A stretch of 64,000 bases of DNA, taken from contig CM073328.1 of the NCBI GenBank assembly GCA_037043015.1, positions 9,335,495 through 9,399,494 of the forward strand, in the 5' to 3' direction. Each line of letters begins with the position of its first letter. Position 1 is the stretch's first letter. The notes under the pieces are model-generated. The model searched no databases. It was not told the DNA's origin and worked only from the letters and a program-made list of their open reading frames with translations. This document shows positions 13,293 through 24,900 of the stretch, piece after piece. Position numbers and translations under genes: made by a program. The stretch is from Bryum argenteum. Taxonomy: Eukaryota > Streptophyta > Bryopsida > Bryales > Bryaceae.

Positions 13293-13738
13293 GCAATTTA
13301 ATCAAGAAGGTCCCCACATGTGAGACGCCCCAGCTAGCCTATGGATTTTTTCTTGCCGACCTTTACATCTACTTCTGAGACTAAATTTTTTTACGGTACA
13401 CCTATAGGTTTCAGAATTCATTATCAACTCAACATAAAGCTTATTTTTTTAATACCTGAGGGAGGCATAATCTCCAATCCGAGTCGGCAATATTTCTTAA
13501 TAAAAAAACATTGTTTCCCCAAAACATGGAACTTCGATTGAATATATCTCACGATTAGTACTATCAAATCTAATAAAACTTGGTGGGTATATTGATAAGA
13601 TGGTTCTGAACAAGGTTTTATACTTGGATTTCTCAAAATCAAACCTCAAAACAATTTATACAACAATTTTCGAAGCACCTATTCGATACTCACTGGAGAG
13701 TAATTTTCTTTAGGGATTGGTCAAAATCTATATTACAA

Positions 13739-13804
13739 TACAGGAGGCTTTGTCTCACACGACGGTTCCGCGCTGGAATCCGTCGTGGAGACTTGCCTCC
13801 TGTA
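13739..13804. repeat. 66-bp palindrome near the 5' end of Helitron copy 1
   Basis: The nested arms are TACAGGAGGC / GCCTCCTGTA outside, then GTCTC / GAGAC and CACGACGG / CCGTCGTG inside, around a loop of about 14 nt. Folding would use most of the 66 bases. The same structure occurs in copy 2. Confidence 0.88.
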
Positions 13805-14108
13805 TCCACACAACCAATATTGGAATAGAAAGTAAAAAAACTAGAAGTAGATTGTAGCTAAATCTATGACTTAGAATTAAAGTAGGAACTGAAAGTAAAA
13901 AGAGTAGGAGTAGACTGTTGGTCTTTTGAGAAAGGAACTTCTCTCAAAGAGATAAGATTGTTTTAGACCTACGGTTAAAAGATAGGAAGATCTATGCGTT
14001 AGCTCTAAAATTGGAATATAAAATAAAAAGACTAGAAGTAGTCTTTAGTTTTTTTAGGTATTTAGATAGTAAAAAGATATAAATGTGTTAGAAAGAAATA
14101 GGTAGCGG

Positions 14109-15254
14109 ATGTCTTTTGAGAGGTTTGATAGTCTTATTTGCGAGGAGGTCAATAGTGGTACCACTAATTTAAAAAATTGGATGCTTCAAGTTTTAGATCC
14201 TTTTGATCCCAATTTTGACTCTTTAATGACAAAAATTTCATGGCTTGATGCCGAGTTGACAGAAATTAGTAATTGAACCTCGTAGGTTAGTACATGGGAT
14301 AAACAAAGATCCGTTAGATGGATCTTTGTTGCATTTCCTCCCACTCGATGCGGAGGTTATTGATTTGAACGGTAATAGGGAGGTTGCTAGACGTAGCTAC
14401 GGTGTGATTTTTAAGTGTCACATAATAGAGTCGATTTCATTCCAAGAGAAGAGGAGTACGCTTGTAAAGCCTTCATTAGTACTTGTTCATAGAAATAGTT
14501 TTCAATCAATGAACATAGAAGCCACAAGTTGTCCTTTGGTCCATCCTCTATTTATGAAATTATTTGCCATACATCCTTCTAAACCGCATGGATATATGCG
14601 ATGGTGGAATCTTTGGAACTTGGAGAAGTATGGTCTTGAAGCGCAATGGAAAATCACGTATGGAGCCGTGGAGTGGATGCGACAATGTGAAGTTGTTTCA
14701 ACGACTACGAATCCGATTGTCTTGGCACTTTTTATTTGGTATGCTATTTACGTATAAAAATGGTAGCATACATTGTGATTTGTCTCCGACAACATCTTAT
14801 TACACGAGAGAAGAAGATAATATGTACATAGGTGTTTGTGATTGGGGATTTGCATGTAAGATAGAGTTTCCTCTGCTATCCAACTATGCATATCCATCAC
14901 AAAAAGAATTGGAGGCGAGATAGAATAAGACGGCCTTGGGTGGATCCATCTTTAATGAGTGTTTATGGATCAAAAGTAGCTAAATTTAGTTTAGCTACCG
15001 ATGTGTATGTTACATCAAGGATAGCATCTTGGATTATAGGGCCTTTTGATGAAGACAGTGAGATTTCGTCCACAGATTATAAGATATACACTCATGGCCT
15101 ATACTTGCTCAGTAGTGAACCTGCAAACGAACGTTATAATACCCTTTTACAAAGAGTAAAGGGATTCCAACGGTCAATACCCATTTTGAGGAATGATCCA
15201 ATAGAGACCATGTTTGAGACCATTGATGTATATTTTATTAATCTAAATATATAA
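14109..15254 (+). pseudogene. Protein-kinase-like gene in Helitron 1, disrupted by single-base indels
   Basis: This is a near-identical counterpart of the open kinase frame at 18802-19872. Relative to that copy it carries several one-base indels between about 14180 and 14925 (an extra A in AATTTAAAAAATTGG and in GACAGAAATTAG; changes near 14427, 14484, 14611, 14785, 14804 and 14917). These split the protein into three overlapping frames. The 3' part (14886-15254) matches the intact copy. The ATG at 14109 stays open for about 24 codons before joining the region where the intact copy starts, so this copy may preserve the original N-terminus. It could be a true pseudogene or a poorly polished stretch of assembly. 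Confidence 0.75.
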
Positions 15255-15366
15255 ATTCGATATGTATTTTTTAATATTTTCTGTATAAACTTATTTGAAG
15301 TTTATGAATGTTTTATAGCTTTAGGCAATCCAAGTTGAACGTGCTCAACGGCACGGGTCCCACTAG

Positions 15367-18348
15367 TTCCTAAACATATTCTATGTGCACTCTCTAAGTA
15401 TATTTCCAAATTGAGATTTGAGCGGTCAGTGAGCCTCCTACCTTTAGATTTGAGGGTATGGGCAGTGGAGAAAAAATTGGACAAATGAATGAGGCTCCAG
15501 GCAAGTTGGTGAAGGCCACTGTAGACCTTTTAAAAAACCCTCAAAAAGAAAAGAGTGAAGCGGAGGTTGTGTGATGTTGTGGCAAAGTTATTTTATTCGA
15601 TTCCTTATGTCTTCAGTGCTATCAGTACTTCCCCCTTCTCTCTCTTTCACTAACTGGTCACATGCAGACTGGAAAGTACACACCATTATTCCTTCAAGAT
15701 GAGGAATGATGGAGTTATTCTTTCTTTTTAACTCCCTAACTTCCAAAATATTAGAAGCAGAGGACGATTCTAGAATTGTTGCATTCAATGTTAGTGTAAG
15801 AGAACAATCATTGGTTGTAAATTGTTATTTGAGTTGAGATATGTATGTGTGGATAGGTCATTGGATTTTTATGCATGAGTTGATAAGGGGAAATCACTAG
15901 AAAGACCTTGACCTAACTACCCACTTTGATTCTCTTGTAAGATTGAATGTTCTCTTTTCTACAACGATAATTATAGCCCAAAATGAGAAGATCTTAGATT
16001 CAATTCTTCTGTTTATGAACGATGTAATTCGTTAAAGAAACAAATAAAGAATAAATAAATAAAGATGAATAAAGAAACGTTATATCTATATGGTTGCCGT
16101 GATTTCTACATTTTAAATTGCTCACAAAAGATATCCATGTCAGAGTTTTGAACAATAAAGATGTCAAACTTGAGTAGGATATAAGTTTTTAGAATAATCA
16201 TAAAGGTAAATAGAACAAAATCAACCACAAACCTCATATGTTGTTTTAGTATTGCACACTTTGCGCCTGAGATACACACATTCCAACACATCTCATTGTA
16301 AACACCTAAAAACTTGATTGTAATGTGGGGTGATCAAGTCTTTTACCAATAAGGTAGACTTGTGTGTATCAAGGTTGTTCTAACATTCATGTGATGGTAA
16401 GTAATTGATATTGCTTTATATAAAGAGTCGACTATCTTGACCATTTTCAACATCTCCTATAAATGGGATTGTGTGTCCTATGACTTTATTATACGATGGT
16501 TAGTTCTAAGATGCATTCTAATCTCTTGGACCAACGAGGATATGTAATTTTCATTATAAAATCGCGCATATCTTAAGAATATAAATGGCAAGAATGAAAG
16601 CATGATGACTAGTAAATTATCTTTTTCTTTGTAACTTTTGGCAATTTTTACCACTGCAAGGCTAATATATGAACCAATGAATAGTTTTGATGATTTTTAT
16701 TTTGGTTTTAGAGAGTTCTTGACATGAAGGTGAACAACTTTCTAGCTGGTGTTTTTTTTTTAATTATTTTTTTTTTTTTTAAATTTATTTTATTGCAATT
16801 GGTTTTTTGGTAGAATTTTCATTCAAAAGTGAAAATAATGAAAGTTTGTAGTCCATTTTGAGGAATACATTACAATCGTGCAATCTATGAGGTTTTAAAT
16901 ATTCAAATTTTGGTCCATATGATTTACAATGAGTCTATTACAAGATAGTACAACTAGATCCAAATAACTTACCTCCACTTTTATTTAGGATTGTTCTTAA
17001 AAACTAAAAATAGGTTGAGACATTTAGGAGTTAAATGCAATTACATATTTCAAGTTGCAACTTTGCACTATTTCGGATCCAATCAATAGTTTGTTTAGTT
17101 GCAAATTCAGAAATAGAAAAACATGTATATTGGAGGCTTCAGCCTTAGTCTTGCTTCTACCCGATTGCTCTATGCTCCATTGCCATTGATGTTTTAGTCC
17201 CCTCTCGTAAGGCCACCATATGCATCATGCGTCATTGCTGGCAATCTTCTTCGCTTCTTAGATTGTACTTTCTTAATGCACAACAAGAAATTTCTCTCCT
17301 TTTCAAGCTATGAGGTGCATGTTTATTACTCCAAGGGCCTTCAAGGGTTAAAGCAATAAATTGGCTATGTCCAAGTGCCTTGCTAAACACATCAAAAAAT
17401 TGTGTGAAGGCTAAAAATGGTGAGGAGAAATCTCATATAATACTCCTAAAAGCCAAGTAATAATAAAACAAATATAAAAACAAACCGACAACATTGAAGA
17501 TTAATTAAACACCACCAAGAATCACAATATGACAACTTTGCTCTACGAAAATAAATTGAAAATATCTAAAATTTGAATAGCAAGTGCAATATGGATGCGT
17601 TGGAAAATCAACATACCTTTGAGCCTCCTAAAAGGATTAACTGGTGGCCTCTTGGGCAATGTTGCACAAAGAGCAACATCGAAGTCTTGAAAAGTAACAT
17701 TGGCCCTTGTAGGGCACATTTAAATAAATACGTTAACGACATTCTAATTAGAGTTATGTCTCTATTTCTAAAAATGAAAATAAAGATTGTTAGGTATTTT
17801 TTGTAATTTTCTTCATATAAGGTAGACGGATCAAAAGTGACAAATATTTAACAATGACTCATTAGACTCAACTACCAAGGAAATACAAAATAGTTTTTAG
17901 AATTAGGTAAACTCACCATGAACTTTCTTATGTACACTAGTTTAGAAACATGTATAGGTTCGACTTCAAAGATTTCATAACAAGTTTCTGAAGGGTTCAA
18001 AAATAATTACATTAGCAAGTCCAATCTTCTACCTACTATACCCATTCAAACAAATTTCTTACAGACCTAGCTTCACTACAGATTTGCCCTGATGGAATTT
18101 GCACTAGTATCAAGTAGATCACCTCAAGCAACTTAGGTGAGAGATAGTGTATAGTAAGGTGACCAACCAATAATGACGCAATTTTCAAATCTGTAGGGAT
18201 TTTACCAATGCAAGCAATCTCCGTGCATGGGGAAAATTAGTAGTAAGCTAGAGCAAGTGGAATCATCATTATGGACTCTTCCACAATGACTTATAAATTT
18301 TTGAAGTTGAGAACATAGGTGTTTCTAAAATAGTGCCCTAAAGTGATA
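15367..18348. other. AT-rich spacer between the two Helitrons
   Basis: About 3 kb with T-rich runs (for example 16750-16785) and only short frames (such as 17573-17806). No family, RNA gene or mobile element was recognised. The sequence between the Helitrons is not duplicated elsewhere in the window. Confidence 0.55.
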
Positions 18349-18360
18349 TCTATATTACAA

Positions 18361-18426
18361 TACAAGAGGCTTTGTCTCACACGACGGTTCCGCGCTGGAA
18401 TCCGTCGTGGAGACTTGCCTCCTGTA
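18361..18426. repeat. 66-bp palindrome near the 5' end of Helitron copy 2
   Basis: This corresponds to 13739-13804, with one arm mismatch (TACAAGAGGC instead of TACAGGAGGC). The inner CACGACGG / CCGTCGTG stem is preserved. Confidence 0.87.
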
Positions 18427-18801
18427 TCCACACAACCAATATTGGAATAGAAAGTAAAAAAACTAGAAGTAGATTGTAGCTAAATCTATGACTTAGAATT
18501 AAAGTAGGAACTGAAAGTAAAAAGAGTAGGAGTAGACTGTTGGTCTTTTGAGAAAGGAACTTCTTTCAAAGAGATAAGATTGTTTTAGACCTACGGTTAA
18601 AAGATAGGAAGATCTATGCGTTAGCTCTAAAATTGGAATATAAAATAAAAAGACTAGAAGTAGTCTTTAGTTTTTTTAGGTATTTAGATAGTAAAAAGAT
18701 ATAAATGTGTTAGAAAGAAATAGGTAGCGGATGTCTTTTGAGAGGTTTGATAGTCTTATTTGCGAGGAGGTCAATAGTGGTACCACTAATTTAAAAATTG
18801 G

Positions 18802-19872
18802 ATGCTTCAAGTTTTAGATCCTTTTGATCCCAATTTTGACTCTTTAATGACAAAAATTTCATGGCTTGATGCCGAGTTGACAGAATTAGTAATTGAACCT
18901 CGTAGGTTAGTACATGGGATAAACAAAGATCTGTTAGATGGATCTTTGTTGCATTTCCTCCCACTCGATGCAGAGGTTATTGATTTGAACGGTAATAGGG
19001 AGGTTGCTAGACGTAGCTACGGTGTGATTTTTAAGTGTCACATAATAGGAGTCGATTTCATTCCAAGAGAAGAGGAGTACGCTTGTAAAGCCTTCATTAG
19101 TACTGTTCATAGAAATAGTTTTCAATCAATGAACATAGAAGCCACAAGTTGTCCTTTGGTCCATCCTCTATTTATGAAATTATTTGCCATACATCCTTCT
19201 AAACCGCATGGATATATGCGATGGTGGAATGCTGGAACTTGGAGAAGTATGGTCTTGAAGCGCAATGGAAAATCACGTATGGAGCCAGGAGTGGATGCTG
19301 ACAATGTGAAGTTGTTTCAACGACTACGAATCCGATTGTCTTGGCACTTTTTATTTGGTATGCTATTTCTGTATAAAAATGGTAGCATACATTGTGATTT
19401 GTCTCCCGACAACATCTTATTACACAGAGAAGAAGATAATATGTACATAGGTGTTTGTGATTGGGGATTTGCATGTAAGATAGAGTTTCCTCTGCTATCC
19501 AACTATGCATATCCATCACAAAAAGAATTGGAGGCAGATAGAATAAGACGGCCTTGGGTGGATCCATCTTTAATGAGTGTTTATGGATCAAAAGTAGCTA
19601 AATTTAGTTTAGCTACTGATGTGTATGTTACATCAAGGATAGCATCTTGGATTATAGGGCCTTTTGATGAAGACAGTGAGATTTCGTCCACAGATTATAA
19701 GATATACACTCATGGCCTATACTTGCTCAGTAGTGAACCTGCAAACGAACGTTATAATACCCTTTTACAAAGAGTAAAGGGATTCCAACGGTCAATACCC
19801 ATTTTGAGGAATGATCCAATAGAGACCATGTTTGAGACCATTGATGTATATTTTATTAATCTAAATATATAA
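18802..19872 (+). CDS. Protein-kinase-like protein carried by Helitron 2
   Basis: A 356-aa open frame. Kinase landmarks in order: a degenerate glycine-loop-like RRSYGVIFKCH (71-80), a candidate ATP-binding lysine in YACKAF (K96), a catalytic loop HCDLSPDNILL (D200 and N204 in place of HRDLKPDN), a DFG-like DWG (220-222) and a helix-F aspartate in TDVYVTSR (D273). The HRD arginine is a cysteine and DFG is DWG, so activity is uncertain. ATG 18802 is the first after the in-frame stop at 18787. In copy 1 one extra A upstream keeps 24 more codons in frame, so this start may be secondary. The gene lies wholly inside a non-autonomous Helitron, consistent with gene capture. Its cellular role is unknown. 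Confidence 0.7.
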   Translation: MLQVLDPFDPNFDSLMTKISWLDAELTELVIEPRRLVHGINKDLLDGSLLHFLPLDAEVIDLNGNREVARRSYGVIFKCHIIGVDFIPREEEYACKAFISTVHRNSFQSMNIEATSCPLVHPLFMKLFAIHPSKPHGYMRWWNAGTWRSMVLKRNGKSRMEPGVDADNVKLFQRLRIRLSWHFLFGMLFLYKNGSIHCDLSPDNILLHREEDNMYIGVCDWGFACKIEFPLLSNYAYPSQKELEADRIRRPWVDPSLMSVYGSKVAKFSLATDVYVTSRIASWIIGPFDEDSEISSTDYKIYTHGLYLLSSEPANERYNTLLQRVKGFQRSIPILRNDPIETMFETIDVYFINLNI

Positions 19873-19984
19873 ATTCGATATGTATTTTTTAATATTTTCT
19901 GTATAAACTTATTTGAAGTTTATGAATGTTTTATAGCTTTAGGCATTCCAAGTTGAACGTGCTCAACGGCACGGGTCCCACTAG

Positions 19985-21903
19985 TTGTATCACATTGGTA
20001 AAGAGTACATGGTACTATTGTATGGAGAAGCTATTATGTACCTATGAGTGGAAATTACCAGAGCTCCAGTGTGGGACCTACTCCATTTCAGACCACTCTA
20101 CCATACTCACCCACAGTAAATAGCAGGGAACGGCAATTAAGGATCAGATACCTTGAGTAGCGTTGGATGGGGTTGGATAAAACCCTCCCCACGGTGCGCC
20201 GTAACACCGCCACCTCTACCGCACTGTCATCCCTTCCTTTTGGAGCCCCTCCCTCCCTCCCACGTCATACCGTGCTCCGCCAGCCACGCCCCATACATCC
20301 ATCCCCATCCCCATCCATCCTATACCCATCCATTACCCCATGCATGGCCATCGAAGCTTGCAGGGCATCCCCGAGCAAGCAAGCAGGAAGGAGGCTGGAA
20401 AGTAGGCGGCAGACGGTGCAGCAGGCCCCTGAGGCAGCCCTTCCCTAAAAGGGCCACCACGACGGCCATCGCTTAAGCAGCTTGCAAAGCCACGAGCCTA
20501 CGACCACAACAGTGACGGCCCCGCCAGCATCAGCAGCAGCTTTCATAAATCAGTCCTTGGATTTCCATTTCCACCCCGCAATTACACCATTCATGGAACC
20601 GATGTAAGAAACCATCACGCACGCCCGAGGTGGTGTCTGTCGCGCGAAGATTGCGAGCGAGAGCCAGAGCGAGGGGTTTGGCGCCCCGATGGTGATGGTG
20701 ATACGTTTCCATTCTTCTTGATTTCCCCCCGTTCTTCCCCTTTGACCATGGACCTTCTTCGATTCCGATTTCTCGACATCGCCGCTGCCGCCGCTTGCAC
20801 GTGCTTGCCTTCCATGCAGGTACTACCTCACACACTGCTGGTTGGATTGCTTTTCGTCTTTTTGTGGCGACAGAGTTTTCTGCCTCTTCCTTGAATTGCA
20901 CTTGTTGTGGCGATCGTTATAGAGGGAGGATGTAATAGAGTGAATTGGTGTGCGTCATTTCGTAGCCAGTTACTTTCGATTTCTGCAATTATATAGCTTT
21001 TATTTTTGGCGAGCGTTTGTTCTGTTGATTACTGTTTGTTCTATTGATTACTGCTTTTGGAGTGAGTATCGTCTTGATACTCGTAGATTGCGTAAATATC
21101 GCAAAAGCGCTACTCATGATCTCTAATGCTGTGGTGGAGTAATTAGTACTATGAGAGAAATTCGTAAGTGAGTACTTTGATTGCATTTGTGATCGGACCT
21201 GTAGTGTTTTGGTCGACTCGAATGTAGGAGAAATCAGGGGTGTGTATCCGATGGTATCGGATAGTTATTCATCATCGGACTTTGTCGTTTGCGTTTTAGT
21301 CTTTCGTTCGACAGAGTGATCGTTTAGGAATATGTTGCATTTTTTAACGCATTTTAGGCTTGTATACTTGCTGAGCGAATTGAAGAGTGATGTTTAAACG
21401 AAATTTGAGCCAATCTCAGTGTCTTTACGCTTCAACTATCGATCTTCTGGCAATGTCGAGTCAATACAATGGCGAGCAGCTGGTTAGGAAATCGGTGAGC
21501 TTTCTGGATATGTTGGAGAGGCAGGTTTTTTTGAGCGATATTTCAGTAATTTCGGCTGACAGAATTTGTCGGATCTGTTGTTTTCAGTTTATGAAGTGGC
21601 AAGGAGCTTCAGCATGGCCACGGCGCTCTACTACGAGATGACAGGCATTTAGGAGATTGATTGATCTTGTTCCCCTCCTCCTGATTCTGATCATGGGATA
21701 GCTGCAGTTACAAAGGATCGGTGAATAACTTGGGACATCTTATTAAATTCTCATGAATGTACGGAGCCAGATAGGATTCTGGAAATTAGCGGTGAACGTA
21801 ATCGCTGCGGAGTCTGGGACAATATGGTCCAGGGTATGAGTTTAAAAATTGATGCATTGGCAAGAATGAATTTTGGAGGTTGAGGTGACTTCGGCTTGTA
21901 AAA
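19985..21903 (+). other. Upstream region and probable leader of the peroxisomal protease gene
   Basis: Holds a pyrimidine- and CpG-rich tract (about 20200-20480, many CCATCC units) followed by more mixed DNA. A short reading frame from ATG 21453 (MSSQYNGEQLVRKS, then a GTGAGC donor-like site) could be a leader exon or small ORF. I could not link it to a family. The 5' exons of the protease transcript probably lie here. Confidence 0.4.
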
Positions 21904-24900
21904 ATGGTAGCCAAGGTAGCCATGGACGCAGCTCGGCTTGCTGCCGTCATGGTCCGCGTCCACGGTCCCGTAAGTCACTTTCATATTCGCTCTTTTTGTA
22001 TGTGAGTGTTCAAGCATTTTTACTTTTTTGATGCATTCCGCTTTTAGTTGAGTGACTCGTTTTCGCGCTCTGAGGAATAGAGTTCTTTCTGGTAGACTTA
22101 TTCTTCTCCTGCAAGAAGCCTATGCTAATTTTGATCACTTTCGGCTTTGTGTTCTCAGGATCCGAAGGGGCGTAAAATGCGTCGGCATGCATTCTTCCAC
22201 TCAGAGTAAGTACTCTGGTCACATTCTGTTGAATCGGCTTTACTCCTTTTTTTCAGGAGATGATAATTAAATTCTCGTGTTTGTTTTCGCTGATGTTGTA
22301 GGTGCAGATTTATCATGGTTATATTTAAGCAACTGTTGTTTATGTTTGGACGTTCAAAAGCTGATGCTTGGAGAGTCTTTGCAGGTCAGGTGACACAACT
22401 TTGTCTGCATCGGGCTTTCTCGTTCCTTGTGTTATGAACATGGAGAAGTCTGGAAGTGCTTCTGGTCAGACGGATCTCTATGAGACAACAACATCATCTG
22501 AGCCTTCAGTTGTTGTCATCACCTGTGCTTCCATCGTGGAGCCATTTCTTGCTCCAAAACCGCACGGATCATCATCGCAAGAGGTACATTTGTGTTTTTA
22601 AGAGCTGGTTTATGTCGCTACTTTCGGCAAGTATTAGCAGTTTACGGCACTGCATGAAACTGTTTTGAATGATTTAATATCGTGTGCTCTCTTACCATTG
22701 TGGTCTGTCGAGTACAGGATTTTCCGAAGATGATCCGTGGAGCTGAGGTGGACATCCTGGTGGAGGTGAGTGTTGCCATAAAGTTGAAGCTAGAATCTGA
22801 TGCAGTTAACTGACTTCTGCAATATACGTAGATATTCACTTATCGGTTGCAATGATTCGATCTTTTGCAAAGGGCCACCTGTCCTTTCAGGTTGAGGATT
22901 TGTCGGTATTGGTTACAGGTTCCAGACGTTTCTGAGAACGGTTTGGGCTGCTCTGGAGAGCACTCAGTTTGCTGGCTACCGGGTCAACTTCTCACCGTGG
23001 TATGTGTGTTACCTCGACTTAGATTGCACTTCAGCCAATTCGAGAAATGCCTATTTGTAGTGGTGGCATCTCAGTATTGTGAACTCACTATTCACGTTTG
23101 ACATCTGCATTTGTCTTGGGAAGTTGTTCGCACTAGTTTGGACAGCTTTCTTACTCTCAGGAGTCGACATTAAGTATCTTACTTAGAAATTGGGAACCAA
23201 TCCTTGCAAGTGTATGTCGATTCCTCGAGGGGTATAAACGTTTGGGTTATCATTAAGTTGTCCTTGTATGAAACAGGTTGATGTTCCAGCTGCTGGAGCT
23301 GCCCTTCAAGATCTGCTGGATGTGCACGGTGGCAGTGTAAAAGGGGTGTGGGAGGTAGGCTGGGCCTTAGCTCCTGTGGAGGATAATGCACAACAGCTAC
23401 ATAGTCTCCTCACTTCAGAGGTTTTCACGGACGCACAGTTTCAGGTTGGAGAATCTTTCAGCTATTCAGGCTTTGTGTTGTTCGTTGAATAGGGTAGTGT
23501 AATTATCTATTCATGATATACAGGTCTCATTTCTTGAACCACTTATGGACCGACATGAGGTCATTTGTGGATTCTTACACTGCTTCTTGGTAAATTGGGT
23601 GAATGTTTTCTTTGAGACGTTCTCTGAAGTTAGCGAATTGAGTTTTTCCATTAATCATCATGTCTATGCAAGTCAGTAATCATGTGCTGCTACCACTTTC
23701 TTGTGCAGGAGGATGCGGCTTCACAGCACGGTCAAAAAGGGGACATAAGATCCTTAGCGCATGCTGGTGTGAGCAGATTGGGAATGGCTGCTGCTGCGGC
23801 AACAAAAATTGCTGTTCTCAGCTTTGGCTCACATGGTGATAACTTTGCACTTAATACATGTCTCAAGAAGCTTCACCAACTTAATGGGCCATCTAAGGTC
23901 AGTTGTTTTAGTGCTCGATTGGCTTCCCGCAGATGGATTCTTCTTTCCTTTTTTCATGGAGTGATTCTATCAGATTTGCCCTTTTGGTTGAATAGTTGGA
24001 ATTGGCGTAATTCATGATTGCAGGTTTCGAGTGGGCACGTGATAGCAAACCCAAAAAAGCGGGGTGACTCTTTGATAGCTGTTGGGTCACCTTTTGGGGC
24101 GCTGTCACCTTTACATTTCCAAAACAGGTACTTGGAGTTTTCCTGCATCTGCTCTGTCTGTATAGTTGTTTCGGTTAACTCCAGTTGGTTGATAAGCTGA
24201 CAAATGCTCTGAGCTACTGCCGGGCACACGTGGTTTTGCAGCATGGAGGTGCGAGTCATATGAATGGGTCAGGGAATTGGAGGTGCCTCTTTGTTCGAGA
24301 TTTTCTGTGTGCTTATGAATGTTTGGTGGTTTGGGCGAACAGCGTATCTGTTGGCATTGTTTCCAACTTGTGGCCTCCAACGCGAGGCCCCCCTTCTTTG
24401 TTGATGGCAGATGTGCGATGTCTTCCTGGTAGGTTATATATAATTGTCCCTCGGAGCATTGTTATCCTATTTTTGTATAGTTAAGCATGTTCATGTCTGT
24501 ACAGCCAATGACCATCATGTCTATACAGTCAATAATTTTCAGATATATACAGTCAATGATCATTATGCCTGTACAAGCTTGTTGCTAACATTCTCGTATT
24601 GGTTGATATCTGGATTTCAGGCATGGAAGGGGGCCCAGTATTTGATGAGCAAGGCAATCTTGTGGGCATGCTTACACGACCACTGCGACAACGAGGTGGT
24701 GCTGCTGAAGTACAGGTACGTCTGCATTAATTTTCAATAGACGTTTCTTTATATAATGCTCAGCCCTGAGTTGTTTCACTGACGCACAATTCTGCCAATT
24801 TACATTTGGGAAGAGTCGGTTTCAGCAGAGACTGACTTTGAAACCGAAGTGATTATATTCGATTACTTACATTCGTTCTATTAGAATATCTGTAGTTGTC

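Larger units (their letters stand above)
13727..15366 (+). mobile_element. Non-autonomous Helitron, copy 1
   Basis: The element starts TCTATATTAC just after an A and ends CACTAG just before a T. It therefore has the Helitron hallmarks: 5' TC, 3' CTAG, an A^T insertion site and no target duplication. A GC-rich hairpin (CGTGC-TCAACG-GCACG, 15340-15355) sits 11 nt before the 3' end, as expected for Helitrons. The 1640-bp sequence is almost identical to 18349-19984, and the flanks are unrelated, which fixes both boundaries. It encodes no Rep/helicase, so it must be non-autonomous. Its cargo is a broken protein-kinase-like gene in the same orientation. A 66-bp imperfect palindrome lies at 13739-13804, close to the 5' end. 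Confidence 0.85.
18349..19984 (+). mobile_element. Non-autonomous Helitron, copy 2
   Basis: This is the same element as 13727-15366: 5' TCTATATTAC after A, 3' CACTAG before T, and a subterminal CGTGC/GCACG hairpin at 19958-19973. It is 1636 bp against 1640 bp, with only scattered substitutions outside the kinase region. Its flanks are unrelated to those of copy 1, so the two insertions are independent or a transposition pair rather than one larger duplication. The cargo kinase frame is open over 356 codons. No replication or helicase gene is present; mobility would need a Rep/Hel supplied in trans. Confidence 0.85.

Noticed and set aside
13727..15366. LTR-retrotransposon or TIR-transposon explanation of the 1.64-kb duplicated element
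   Set aside because: The ends are neither inverted nor direct repeats and there is no target duplication; TC...CTAG ends with a 3' hairpin fit a Helitron better.
20150..20900. Several ~60-120 codon frames on both strands as genes
   Set aside because: They come from a pyrimidine-rich, CpG-rich leader region with CCATCC repeats and show no conserved features.
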